Source: Notamacropus eugenii
Taxonomy: Eukaryota > Chordata > Mammalia > Diprotodontia > Macropodidae
Direction of reading: 5' to 3'
Length of the DNA: 64,000 bases
Assembly: GCF_028372415.1 (NCBI RefSeq)
Contig: NC_092879.1
Location: 70,724,412-70,788,411 of the forward strand
In this document: positions 35,660 through 47,057 of the stretch, one piece after another
How the letters are laid out: the number at the start of each line of letters is the position of its first letter
Position numbering within the stretch: position 1 is the first letter of the stretch
Program-made: the position numbers and the translations under genes
The notes under the pieces: model-generated
Seen by the model: only the letters and a program-made list of their open reading frames with translations
Told to the model about the DNA's origin: nothing
The model's database searches: none

Positions 35660-37461
35660 AACTTTTGTTTTTTAAGGAAGCTAGCAAGAGACTATTTTTA
35701 CTGCAAACTTCCTTTCTACAAGGATACGGAATTCTTCACTGAGACACCAATATGGATGTGCTTTGTGTTGAAAATCTCACCTTTTGAAACTGGAATCTCC
35801 ATGAAAATCAAAATTCAAAGATTGGAAGGCATTCCAACCTGTTAGCAACTTTTAATTTGCAACAGCATGGAGCTTAAAGATGACTACTTGAATGACTGCG
35901 ACATTTCTGAAGGTCCTACCTTGAAGCTGGCATTAGCTATGTATGATGGATTAATACTAGAAGAGTTGCAATAGAAGATGCTCTTTGGCAAATGGCTGAA
36001 CATATGGATTCCAGTAGCAATGAGGTCTGAGAGAAGGCCTCCTAGAACAAACAAGTCACTTTCTTAGTGCCCTGAAATCAGGTGAATTTCCTCCATGTAG
36101 TAAATAGGAGAGATGGCATTTTCACACCATTATATGAATTATTAAGTGGCGGTTCAGTTTGTAATTTATATTCAGATGATAATGATGATGAAGAAGTTGA
36201 GCCTTCTCCTTCCAGGCAAGAGATAATTGAAAATTCAATCAGATGAATAAAATGAAGCTATTGAAGGCAAAAATGGAGACCATGAACCTCAGTAAAAAGC
36301 CTTTTAAAAATGTTCAGATAAAACTTTGCCCACCTATGGCTTCTGACCTTCCAGTGGTTCAATGGCAGCTGTTTATCACAGATTGTCGACAGTACTCCCC
36401 CACGTTGGACAGTCTTGACTACTTCCCACCTAGGAATTCATATCCTTCTGAGCCTTCCCAGAATGCACTTTCAGCCTTGGCTACTTTGGTCACTGCTGGT
36501 GGCCATTTATACCATCTATCACTACTGATTTCCTTAAGAAAGATAACTGGGAGAACACCATGCTCTCCCCCAATCGATCAGTAGCATCAAATTTCCTGCT
36601 AACATCTCATGTAGAATTAGAAAATGCCAAACAACTCATTCCAGATGCTGTGGTGTCTCTTATGTCATCTCTGTTCACGGAGAAATTTTTTCAGAAAATT
36701 TTGTATCTCAAACTGAGGAAGACACGGTCATATTTCCAAATGTGGAGCTGTGAGCAACTGAAGAATCTCTTTTCCTGGAAATGGATGCATTTGCTTTGTT
36801 AGCAGAAGGAATGCAGCATTGGACTGGACCACATGGAGAAGGTAAACCAAGATCTTGTACTTCCCTCTGGGGATAAAAGCTATTAAAACTCCAGAGCAGC
36901 ATCATAAGATTGCTGGAAGAACGTTGAATTCTGAGACCACAGAAAACTATAGTTCTTAACACTTGTGAATTAAGCTTTCAGAAGAACCTACTCGTCACCT
37001 CTTTGGTATTCCATACTAGTAACACATCATAATTCTCTAGTGAAACCACAGAGACAGTCCAAATGCTTTGAGACTGGGAACTTCAGGTCCCCTGCCTCAC
37101 AAAGTATGTTTTGATCGGTGGATGTCCAAAATAAAGCTGACTCTTCCTTTCCTAGGACTATGAGATTTCATGGTATTGAGGTCAACTCAACTGGTAAAAG
37201 ATCTGATATTATTTCCAAAATCAAGGCTAGGGATATCACAGAAATGGCTAACAAAGCATCCAAAGGATCTGTTGGTTCTGTAAACAATATAGGTTTTCTT
37301 GCTCTGCTGGCACAAAGTGCAAGTAGAGAAAATTTACAGAACTCATGGGGCCAACAGGCTTCGGACATCTGCCACTGCACTGTCTACAAATCTCCAGCAT
37401 TTTCAAAAAAGGAAGTCTTTGGAAAAACCCTCCCCAAATTGAACATGATGACTTTTTTCTA
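35660..37461 (+). pseudogene. ZFAND4: Processed pseudogene of ZFAND4 (AN1-type zinc finger protein 4)
   Basis: ZFAND4 has an N-terminal ubiquitin-like domain and a C-terminal AN1 zinc finger. In order on the plus strand I see the start of the ubiquitin-like region (LPFYKDTEFFTET near 35,730; SPFETGISMKIKIQRLEGIP near 35,785), then MELKDDY and ISEGPTLKLALAMYDG (35,870-35,950). Next come SGGSVCNLYSDDNDDEEVEP (near 36,150), MNKMKLLKAKMETMNLSKKP (36,243), and DVQNKADSSFPRT with KRSDIISKIKARDITEMANK (37,120-37,250). These segments come from separate exons of the parent but are contiguous here, so this is a retrocopy. It is broken: a stop follows GIPTC near 35,840, the frame changes repeatedly, and the copy ends before the AN1 finger. 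No poly-A tail was seen. Identification rests on remembered ZFAND4 protein sequence. Confidence 0.85.
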
Positions 37462-38381
37462 GTAAGTGTTACCCTTCCAAGTGTTCTTCTTCTGTCTTTT
37501 ACTCATACAAAGAATCAGGAAAATATATTAATATAATTGAACTAAGAGGCTCATCGTTAAATTCCAATTAAATCATATTAAGCCACGTTTCTCTATGAAA
37601 ATATTTAGTTTATTTTGTTTATCAAATTCTTTCATTATATGATTCAGTATAAAAGAATTCAGTTATTTTTCTTCTGCATTTATTTCCACATATTTTATCT
37701 CCTCTTAGGTCCCCCACATTTCGATATATTGATTATCTAGTTAAGTGTTCTTGAAAAAAAAGGGCATTCATAATTTTGCTCTTGATTAAGTTAAATGCAT
37801 TTAGAATTTTATGGATAGTTTACCTACATTTAGTGTTCATGGTTTTTTTTGTTTTTAAAAACCTGACAACATTATATATACATCACATATTTATGCAAAC
37901 AAAGAGATCAAGGGTAACTTTGCAAAAAGCAGTTTCAGCGGAGTGATGATATCCCAAGCCTGGTCATAAAGGGTTTTAAGAAGAGAGAGAAATCCTAACG
38001 TTAGAATGTTAGCTTTCAGTGTAGGGATAGCTTCATTTATTACATTTGTCCTCCTAGAACATAGCCCAGTAACTGGCGCATATCAAGCCCTTAATAAACA
38101 CACATACTGAGGGGCTGATGGGTGGGTGAAGAGCTCTCTATTTCCAGAGTAAGAGAAGGTAGTAAGAGCAGTGACAGGCTGTTAAGCTAATACTGTGGCA
38201 TCGATGCTAAGGAAAAAAAAGGCTCAGAATTTCACTGTGAACCTCATAGGCAAGGGTTAAACTAATTAAGAAAGGCAGTGCTTCCTGGGTGTATAACCTC
38301 TCCACTGAGGCCTTCATACCTTTTGAGGATGTCTATCTGAGCAGTCCATAGGACAGGAAGTGAGAAGGACGTTTATTAGGC
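37462..38381. other. A/T-rich anonymous DNA with a SINE tail
   Basis: No gene recognised. A THER-like tail ('aacatagcccagtaactggc', then 'cccttaataaacacac') lies at about 38,045-38,115. Confidence 0.5.
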
Positions 38382-38560
38382 TTGAAGCACAAAAAAGCTT
38401 TTGATCAGACAGGCAACGAGTTTCTCTCCAAGACCATGTACATTTATGGTGCCGATGATGTTGCCAAGATCAACAAGGACATTCAACAGCAGAGAGACTG
38501 GCATCCCCACACAGTCTGCTTCAATGAACCCTTGTCAGATGGCCAGTTAGTACATACCCC
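38382..38560 (+). pseudogene. Coding-like fragment of unknown origin
   Basis: A plus-strand frame reads TGNEFLSKTMYIYGADDVAK and continues with INKDIQQQRDWHPH. Its composition is more protein-like than the surrounding frames. I do not recognise the protein. From about 38,560 the frame runs into MIR3-like repeat sequence, so the reading frame there is meaningless. It may be an exon or retrocopy remnant, or chance. Confidence 0.25.
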
Positions 38561-39084
38561 ATTCTGTGAGCTCAGGGTACAAAGACGAAATAGGGCACAT
38601 GATTCCTGTCCTCAAAGTATTTATTATCCAGTCAAAAGGAGGGAAAAATTAATGAATAAGTTATAGGACTGGGGGTGGGGAGAGCTGAGTCCAGATCCAT
38701 GATTGCATGAGCATAGGGGACTCCCAGTGTGGAGTCTCCCTCCATTGATGCAGATGGGCAATTTGGTCTGGAACTTAGTAGTCCTAGAGAGTTGCCTACG
38801 GCTGTAAGAGATGGAGTGATTCTCTCCTATTTACCTAGTATATTAGAACCTGAACTTGAACCCAGGTCTTCCGATAACAACACAGGCCCTCTCTATATTA
38901 GGTCATGCTGCCTCTCATAACTATATATGAGCATATAAATGGATTGTTATTTTTTCAAAACCTAGGCAGTTTACAAAGGTCCTATGTTTTTAATGTCAAC
39001 ATTCTCCTGATGATGTCATATGGCTGTCGCTCCTAGAAGAGTCACAATTACAGGTGACCCAAAGAACAGTGGAAATCATAGTTC
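38561..39084. other. MIR3-like fragment and anonymous DNA
   Basis: The segment 38,570-38,640 ('gctcagggtacaaagacgaa') resembles a MIR3/L2-type fragment. The remainder has no recognised feature. Confidence 0.4.
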
Positions 39085-39360
39085 AACTGATCACTCAGGA
39101 AGCATTTATTAAACCCGTACTTTGTGCCAAGCACCATGCAAGGCACTGGAGATGCAAAGATAAAGAAGGAAAGGAAACTTGAACATGCCAAAGTCATGGA
39201 GTCAGAGGACCTGAGTTTGAAATTCTGCTCTGCTACTTACTACTTATGTGACCTTGAGCAAATCCTGTCCTCTAAGTCTCAGTTTCCCCTTCTGTAAAAT
39301 GAGGACTATGGACTGGATGGCTTTTGAGATCTTTCCAGCTCTACATCTATGACCCTATAA
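39085..39360 (+). repeat. MIR3-like fragment followed by MIR
   Basis: First 'agcatttattaaacccgtac' with 'gccaagcaccatgcaaggca', then a MIR with 'ctgctctgctacttactact' and 'agtctcagtttccccttctg'. Confidence 0.65.
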
Positions 39361-39639
39361 TCAATAAAGGCACAAACAACAGAATTGAGGACAAACGTGG
39401 TTGGAAGAGGAGGTGGACTGGGCATGTGGTGAATGAAAGAATAGTTGCCCTGGGGTCTGGGAAACAGAAACCAGAGTGAGGCATCCAACATGCTGGGCTG
39501 CTCTTCAGTGGAGGATTCACAAAGGGACGTAGCAAAGGAATGAATGAGACAAGAATGTGTAGGTGAGTGGTAACCTGCACCGGAGAAGGGGATACTCATG
39601 ATGACAAGATTATGGAACCACCCCACTGTCTGAGAAAGC

Positions 39640-39995
39640 GTAAGCAGAGGAGAACTACAGACAGGAGTATAAAACATCTGATCGTCTTAGAAGCAGGGAG
39701 AATCAAGGGAGGCTTTATCCAAACTAGGCCCTTGGAGGAAGGGAAGGGGTTCTAGAGGACTTCAGAGTTGTGGAAAGAGACCATTCCAGTTGAGGGAGAC
39801 AGAATAAACAAAGGCAAAAAGGCGGGAAAGGACAGAGAGTGAGATGGGGAGAGTCCACAATAGTTTGGGTAGAAGGCCTGAAGGGGAGTAACATGAAAGA
39901 AGGCTAGCAGGCCTTCTTTAAATTATATTGAGGAAGGACTTGAATGCCACGCTAAGGAGTTGCTATTCTCTTCAACTAGCAATAGAGAGAGGTAC
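39640..39995 (+). repeat. Ancient L2/CR1-type LINE 3' fragment
   Basis: Purine-rich block with 'gagaccattccagttgaggg' and 'gaaggacttgaatgccacgc', related in sequence to the blocks at 43,200-43,710 and 46,000-46,840. Confidence 0.45.
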
Positions 39996-39999
39996 TATG

Positions 40000-40410
40000 G
40001 TAATAGTGAAAGAGTGAAATGCTTGGAATCCTGAAGATATGGGTTTGAATCTAGCCTCTGAGATTTGGGCAAAACATTGTACTTCTCTGGGTCTCAGTTT
40101 TCTCTTCTGCCAAGCAAAGGAGTTGGCCTCTAGACCTCAAAGCTTCCTTTCATTTCTAGAGCTATGATAACTATAGGCATTGGACTTGGGACTTCATTGG
40201 GATAGGGAACTTTTTGGTGGAGGAACTCATAACAGGCTGGGCACCTCTTCTGTAGCTTATGGTCTTCAGGGACTTGTCTGGGGCAGAGTGCTTAATGACT
40301 TGCCCAGGGTCACACAGACAGCATACATTAGAAGCAGGACTTGACCCTAGGTCTCCCTTGCTCTGAGGCTGGCTCTCTATCCACTATGCAACAGTACCTT
40401 TCCCATAGGC
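40000..40410. repeat. Two MIR fragments in opposite orientation
   Basis: 40,000-40,170 is a plus-strand MIR ('ctgggtctcagttttctctt'). 40,225-40,410 reads as a minus-strand MIR/THER ('gacttgcccagggtcacaca'). Confidence 0.65.
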
Positions 40411-42435
40411 CAACGAATTCAGATTTATGTAGTGTTGTGACTTTCTGCAAGTCACTTTTACCTTCATATGTGTCAAGCAATAGTCTTGGACTTCAATAAG
40501 TTATAACATGGTTGTGATCAGCCTTGGTGGAAGGATGGAGTTCTTCTACCTGAACTTCCCTGCCCTGAAGAAATCACAAACCTCAAGCAGCAAAGGGCCC
40601 CTGAAGAGAAAGAGGAGGATACAGAAGACATCCTAGTGGATAGGGAGACTTCTCGGGGGTTTCAAGGCACTTAATAAATAAACATTTTGCCCTTTTCATT
40701 CTTCTCATGAAAGAAGGGCATAAGGACCCTATAATTAAAAAAGGGAGTAAAGAAAGAACATTCTAGGGAGGGGCAAGCTTAAGCACGTCTGTACCATATT
40801 TCTCTGCACCTCCCACTGACAGCAGGTGTAATTATGGTCATGGATCTATGGAACAGAGCAAACTTAGAAGGCAGATCATGTTTCTCCCACTGGTGGGAAG
40901 GAAGACGATGCATGGTCAAGGCTTGACAGTTTCATTTTTTCTGTGCAAGTGTTTCAGCGTCAAGGAGGTAGGAGCCAACCACTTTAGGGAGGGGAGAGGA
41001 GTGGGCTCCCCTAGAGCCTTGAAATTGTAACATGGCCCAGATGGGTTTGACATCTCCCTCTTCTGGGGCTCATCTACAAGTATCAAGTCATGTGAGTACC
41101 ACCTGGACATTGCATACCAAGTATGGGCATGTCTCCTGGAGAATTTGGTCTGCACTAAGAATAGGGTGCGCCAAGAGGGGCCTTAAATAGCATTAAATAG
41201 CAAAGATTATTATTCCAGATTCAGGCATCAAGTCAACTGGTATCCTTGGAAGTGTGGCAGTGTACTAAATCACAGCCACTAAGTTTTCACTCCTCATCCT
41301 TTGCATTCCCCAGAAGGCTTGAATGTCCTTGTCCTTAGGCATCTCATTCCCATTGGATTCCGTGCACTGCTTCTTGAAAGGTTTTTAGGTTAGGTAAAAG
41401 GTTTTTGGCCTGGGTTGCCTTTTTTTCTGTTAAAATGAAGGAGCCTTCTGATTTTATTTTTAAAGCCATTGAGACATTCAGAAGAGAAATGTCTTCCTCT
41501 GTTTTATAGTTACCTTACACCCAGGCGATAGCACCAATAGTACCTCCATCCATTAAAGAGAAAGAAAGCAAATCAAGATCCAAGATTGGTTTTGTGACCT
41601 AGAAATTGAGTTTTAGGGGCTTCGAGGACAACATACATTCAGGAAAAGTTTGCTTGGAAAGAGAAAAAAAGCTAAAAGCTACTTCCTATAACAAAGCCAA
41701 AAAAACCTAGGAGTCATTAGCCACTTCCTCTGGGCTTGCCTGCTGAAGGTATTTAATAATGGATATATTTTTAGGAACAACTGGAGATATCTTTTGCTTA
41801 TCTAGTTGGACCCCCTGGTTCTGTCACATGCCTCTGTCCCAGCCTTCTCCCTATGTTCCCTCCTACACACTGCAGGGCAGCTACAAGGCAATGTGGGGCT
41901 AGAAAATCCGGCCTAGAATTAGCAAACAAGGCTGACATCCTTTAGAGACCAGTTGGGAGGACAGGCCTTCCCCCAAATGTGGAGGGCAATTAAGACTATA
42001 TCACAGTCAGACCTTAGGCTGCCTCCTTTGCAAAGCTCCAAGTTATAGATGAGAATTCATTACCCAGAAAAAGGACAAGGCCCTCAGAAGCTTGAGTAGT
42101 AAATCTGGCCGCTACCTTCATATGTGGCACAGTGTCTTGCTTAGAGTAATTGCACTGGGGAGGGTTGGGAGGAGTAAACAAACTGTGCCTGGGAACCGGG
42201 CAGGTGGGCCCTTGGAGAGGCTTGCTGAAGATCCCCCAAAGGGGAAATGGAATCATTGCCCCCCATGGTCCCATCCCATAACCCACATACTGATGGCCTG
42301 TGTCCATAGCAAAGAAATCATACTTGGGGGGAGAAGGCCTAAGAAAGATCTTAGCATTTGGGCCAACTGGTGTGTCATCTATAACACAGCTGATGTCCCC
42401 TGTTCCTGGGGTGTGGGGAACTGGAGTGCCTGGTC
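40411..42435. other. Anonymous non-coding DNA
   Basis: No gene or clear repeat recognised. The 171-codon plus-strand frame at 42,092-42,607 runs into a MIR fragment and has no recognisable domain, so I treat it as chance. Confidence 0.5.
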
Positions 42436-42439
42436 CTTT

Positions 42440-42600
42440 CTAACAACTTCCATTTACAGAGGAAGAAACAAGGAGGAAAGTGACTTAGCCAAGGTTTACT
42501 CAGTGAGGAAGCCACTAAGCCAGGACTCAAAATTGGCCCTCCCTCTCCAAATCCCAGGCTCATTCCCATGGCACCAAAACAATCTTCCTCAACTCCTCTC
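42440..42600 (-). repeat. MIR fragment
   Basis: 'catttacagaggaagaaaca' and 'aagtgacttagccaaggttt' give the reverse of the MIR 3' half. Confidence 0.6.
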
Positions 42601-43185
42601 ACCTTAAGAGATCCCATGCAACTTCAAAGACTACATATATGGGTGTGGCACTGAAGGGGTCGTCAGTGGAAAAAGTTTAAGAAGCCCTGGGTTAGAGAAG
42701 GAATTGTCTTCCTTAGGCAATGCTGAAAAAGACTTGGACTCTCTCCTTTACTAGTAGGCATATTTCTTTAATTTCAACTCTTTAAGAAAAATGCTTTCTT
42801 GTTTTGAACAATGGAAGGAAGGCTAGGATGAAAATATTCTGATTTTCAAAAGTGACAACGAATGTGAAGTCACCATGGTAGAAAGTCCTTCAAATACAAC
42901 CTCTAAAGCATTCACCATATTCTAAATTTGCTTTCTTTGCAGACCTGTACATATGTATTCATCTTTCAGAATGGTTTTGCCAATTGTGAACAAGCAAAAA
43001 AGTGTGGAAGCTTTTTAATAATGTGAATTGCATTTTAAGTGCAATATTTTCATTTATTTATAATAAATGATTACATTAAAATTTAATATATTGCCAGTAG
43101 AGCCAACTCCTCCCCATGGAGTAGCTAAAAGGCTGGCCTTGGAATCAGCAAGGCATGTGTTTGAATGACAGATACATAGCTAGAG
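42601..43185. other. A/T-rich unique DNA
   Basis: No repeat recognised between about 42,780 and 43,090. Unique, A/T-rich and free of transposon signature, so a reasonable place to test for a conserved non-coding element. Confidence 0.4.
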
Positions 43186-43189
43186 TCTG

Positions 43190-43710
43190 TCAATATACAT
43201 TTACAAAGTACTTGCAACTTGCCAGGCACCGTGCTAAACTCTAGGGATACAAAGAAAGGCAAAAACATTGTCCTTTCTCTCAGAACTCCCCATGTAATGG
43301 GAGCGACAACACGCAAACAACTTGGTACATGCAAGATATCTACAATAACAATAAAAGATGATCATAGAAGAGAAGGTGGGGAAAGGGTGAACCTGGAAAA
43401 GGCTCCTGTAGAAAATGAAATTTGAAATGATTCTTGAAGGAAACCAGGGGAGCCAGAAAGCTGAGGTGATGATATGGAGCATTTCGGGCACAGAGAATAG
43501 GCCAAGTACAAAGGCACAGGAGGGAGGTTGAGAAACAACCAGCAGGCCAGTGTGGCTGGATTGTAGAATGTGTGAGGAGACAGGAGGAAAGGGGCCAGGA
43601 TGCGAAAGCCTTTAAATGCCCAACGAAGAACTCTCTATTTGATCCCGGAGGTGATAGGAGCCACTGAAGCTTATTTGAGAGAGGTACAACCATGCAGGTG
43701 TGAGATAAAG
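43190..43710 (+). repeat. Ancient L2/CR1-type LINE 3' region
   Basis: Starts with 'acttgccaggcaccgtgcta' and continues with 'agaaagctgaggtgatgata' and 'gatgcgaaagcctttaaatg'. The same kind of sequence recurs at 39.7, 46 and 50.5 kb, so it is an interspersed repeat rather than a gene. Confidence 0.5.
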
Positions 43711-43839
43711 AGAAACATGATGAGACCTACACATAGGAAGTCAGGAAAAGTGGTCCTACATGGCTGGCAGCCCTTCCATTTTCTCATACCTCTACACCTT
43801 TCAAATGAGACTTCCTGATTCCCCCCAGTTACTACAACT

Positions 43840-44012
43840 GTCTCACTCTTGAAATTACATTATATATGCTTTTTATTTACTTACTTAGGACCTTATTATA
43901 TCTTCCTAGTAGGTCATAAGCAACCTGGGGGAAGGGACTGTTGTGTCTTTGGATCTCTAGCACCTGGCATGATGCAGGCACTTAATAAATGCGTGTTGTA
44001 TCAAGTATCTAT
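43840..44012 (+). repeat. THER/MIR-like SINE
   Basis: Ends with 'ctctagcacctggcatgatg' and 'gcacttaataaatgcgtg', a typical ancient SINE 3' end. Confidence 0.6.
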
Positions 44013-44017
44013 TTTAT

Positions 44018-44605
44018 TTACCCATATCTATAGATATAGGCATGAGAAAGACCTATAGACATGGCTCCTGGTTACATGAGGCAGACTCCATGAAGCAGCA
44101 TAGATAGGAACCAAAATGGAAGCCAGAATGGGAGAGAATAACAAGCCACAATAGTGGGGCCCTTTAACGTGGAGTAGGCAGGAAGAGGGAGCAAGAGCAG
44201 AGAAAGCGGGCTGCTCACTGCTCAGTGCCAGCATCATAACCACTCTAAGACAAGGGGCAGAGCCTCATGTCTCCCTGGCCAATTCTCCATGATTAATATG
44301 GTGTAATTTCATTAAAAGGGGTCAGCTTGTTGTAAGGTAATGGAGATCCCGGGACCCATCTACTTTGTTACATCATTAAAAGGAGTCAGATTTTTGGCCC
44401 TGGCACAGCAGCTTTCTTCCCTGTGATTCACACAATACCCAGAAGGCTGAGACTTCCTGGAAATCTTTATAAAAAACTCCAGATCTATCAGAGAAAAGAA
44501 TGGAACCCCCACCCCTTTTGCTAACCAGAGTGTGGTGTGAGTAAAGATTTCTGTCTTTAAAGCAAAGTGCAACAATAAAACTACCTTTGGCTGAACTGAA
44601 ATTCA
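44018..44605 (+). mobile_element. Probable solo LTR of an endogenous retrovirus
   Basis: A non-coding block with a TATA-like ctttataaaaaac near 44,465 and a polyadenylation signal aataaaa near 44,573, spaced as in an LTR. No internal retroviral genes adjoin it, so it would be a solo LTR. Ends and target-site repeats were not resolved, and the family is not recognised. Confidence 0.4.
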
Positions 44606-44775
44606 ATTCAGGGCTGAGGACAGAACCTTGGCTGGGCTGCTCACTGACTGTGTGACCTTGGGCAAGGTACTTCATCTAGAGGCTTTAGGTTCCTCTCTCA
44701 CATCTATAAAATGAGAAGGTTGGAACTAGATGCCCTATATGGCTCCTTCTAGTTCAAATGGATGCCAGTAATAAC
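44606..44775 (+). repeat. MIR SINE
   Basis: 'gactgtgtgaccttgggcaa' followed by 'ctataaaatgagaaggttgg' matches the MIR core and 3' half. Confidence 0.75.
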
Positions 44776-44844
44776 TAGAAGAATTGGGGGTGAGGGGAGA
44801 GGAAGCAGAGATTTTCTCTAGGGAACCTCTATAGCCTTTTCTTT

Positions 44845-45250
44845 CTGATCAATTCAACAGACATTTGCAAAGTGCAGCTTGCCTGCTAAGGCCTTGGGAA
44901 TACCTGTCAAAAACAAAATCTCCCCTTTATGTCCCTAGGGCTTACCATAGTGCCTGGTAAGTACTAAGTTTAGCAGATGCTTGACTGACTTGCCTTCAAG
45001 GAACTTTCATTCTACTGGGTGTGGGGCATGGAGACAGGCAACATCTTCCCACCTAACAAGGAGAAAGCACCATTGGGCCCAAGAGACAAGGGCACTCACC
45101 AGTCTCTCCCTCAAACAGAAGATGTTATATTCTGGACGCATGTACTCAGGCTAGATTGGGTTCAGGTCCAGGGGAGCCTAGCCTTTAATGAGCAGTCAAC
45201 ACAACACAATTCCTGGCACATAGCAGGTGCTTAATGTTTACTGACTGAGT
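44845..45250 (+). repeat. MIR3/THER-like fragments
   Basis: 'caattcaacagacatttgca' and, at the right edge, 'tcctggcacatagcaggtgc'. The middle is unassigned. Confidence 0.5.
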
Positions 45251-45340
45251 GAGATTAAGCTCCCTTTTCTTATACTCTTGCTCATTACAACCTCTAACCT
45301 CAATACTCCAGGAACTATTTAATTATAGTTTACTCTTATA

Positions 45341-45501
45341 ACTCTTCCAAACCCAGGGGCCTATCAAGACCTGCCCCTATTTCCCCTCCTTCTCGCTATC
45401 CCCAAATTAACCGTGTTGGATATCACACTTTCAGGTGATCTGGACTTGAATTATGGCCCTGAGGAGGCCTCCCTAAAAGAGCCGAAGTTCCTTTCATATT
45501 G
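45341..45501 (+). pseudogene. HMGN2: HMGN2 3' UTR fragment, second copy
   Basis: This 161-bp block matches 48,857-49,018, inside the 3' UTR of the HMGN2 processed pseudogene, at roughly 90% by eye. Both start actcttccaaacccag and end ctttcatatt. Similarity stops sharply at both edges. It could be the last remnant of an older HMGN2 retrocopy or a local duplication. Confidence 0.6.
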
Positions 45502-45950
45502 ATTACACGTGATCAAGGAGAAAGAATGAGGAAGGGCAGATCTATGCACGTCCCGTTTAATCCCCAACACCAAATACAAAGTACTACCAGGAAGGAGAGA
45601 ATGAACACTGATAACTGGGGGTGGGTAGAAGGGAGGTACACCTGAGCTCAGTTTTGAAAGATGCTTGAAATGCTAAGAAGGGATGGCTGTGATTATCAGG
45701 GAGCCCAGAGTCCAACAGTGAGCGCTCCCATGCTTGAAATGCTCCTTCTGTCACTGGGTTAGGGTTCTCCACTTTGGCTCTGAGGAATACACAAAAACAT
45801 CTGGACTCATTTTTCTTCCTCGCAAGATCTTGGCTACAATATCATCCTGGGAACAAAACTAGCAGCAGGGAATTCCTTCAGTTACCTTTGCATCAAATGC
45901 TATTTTCATTCACTTACCATCTTTATGGGAGATAACCAAAATTAGATATG
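45502..45950. other. Anonymous non-coding DNA
   Basis: No gene or repeat recognised. Confidence 0.5.
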
Positions 45951-45954
45951 ACAG

Positions 45955-46843
45955 ATTCCTGCCTTCATGACACTTCCACTCTACGGGGAAGTGAAAGTAT
46001 TAAGAAGCAAAAACATGTCCCTATAATAGAAATAAAAATGCATTAGACAGGGCAAAACAAAGTTCTATGTGAGAGGTTTTGGGAAAGGCTGTTACTGAGG
46101 GAACCATGGAAAGCTTCCCAGAAAAGGTGGCATTTGGGTTGGGCATTAAGATGGAGAATAGTTCACCTTGACATAGCAGGCATAGGAAAGTGTGTCAGCA
46201 AAGGCATCAACTAAGGTGAATTCAGGGAATTCTCATGGAGCAGAGCTGTCTAGTTTGACTAAAGAGTAGGTGTGGAATAGAGTAAAATGAGCTATCTGGA
46301 AAGGTAGAGGGGGGGTGCCAAGTTGCAGAAGGCCTCAAATGCCTAAGCCAAAGAACCACTAAAGATTTCCGATTAGAGGAACAACAAAGCATCTATTCAT
46401 AAGGAAAATTATTTTTGCAGCAAAGGTAAAGCAGTACAAGGCAGAGTGGATGCAAGGGATACTACAGAGATGGAATCAATGGGGCTGAGTAAGTGATTGG
46501 CTCTAAGAGTTGAGGAAAGGTTAGAACATCAAGGTTTTGAACATGAGATGATGTTGATGGGGTTGTAGATGGACATAGCAACTAGGGAGGAGGAGGTTCA
46601 GGGAGAAAGGTAATAAGGGTGAGACATATTGAATTTGAGGTGTCAGTGGGACATCCAGGTAGAATTGTCCAGTCTTTGGAGATGTGGGGCTGGAACAGAG
46701 AAGAAGCTGGGTTTGGAAATTCACATTTGGAAGTTATTTGTTCAACAGTGGTACCATGGCAACGAATGAGGCTGCCAAGGGAGAAAAGAGAAAAAGAGGT
46801 TGAGGGCAGACCCTTAGGGGGGGCACCCATATTAAGGGATAGG
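45955..46843 (+). repeat. Ancient L2/CR1-type LINE 3' region, left part
   Basis: Contains 'tgccttcatgacacttccac', 'ggcctcaaatgcctaagcca' and 'gacccttagggggggcaccc'. The related sequence resumes at about 50,429 after the SINE and HAL1 insertions. Confidence 0.5.
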
Positions 46844-47057
46844 GGCAGGTAGGTGATGCAATGGATAGAAGCACTGGGCCCAGTGTCAGGAAGACTCATC
46901 TTCTTGAGTTCAAATCTGACCTCAGACATTTACTAGTTGGGGGACCGTGGGCAAGTGACTTAGTCCTGTTTGCTTCAGTTTCCTCATCTGTAAAATGAGC
47001 TAAAGAAGGAAATGGCAAACCACTCCAGGATCTTGGCCAAGAAAACCCCAAATGGGG
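46844..47057 (+). mobile_element. MAR1-type SINE, left part (split by HAL1)
   Basis: Has 'ggcaggtaggtgatgcaatg', 'gagttcaaatctgacctcag', 'aggaaatggcaaaccactcc' and stops inside the terminal aaaaccccaaatgggg (47,042-47,057). That 16-mer is repeated at 50,367-50,382, where the SINE resumes. Confidence 0.9.

Noticed and set aside
42092-42607. 171-codon plus-strand frame, one of the longest in the window
   Set aside because: No domain or family resemblance, and its last third lies in an antisense MIR.
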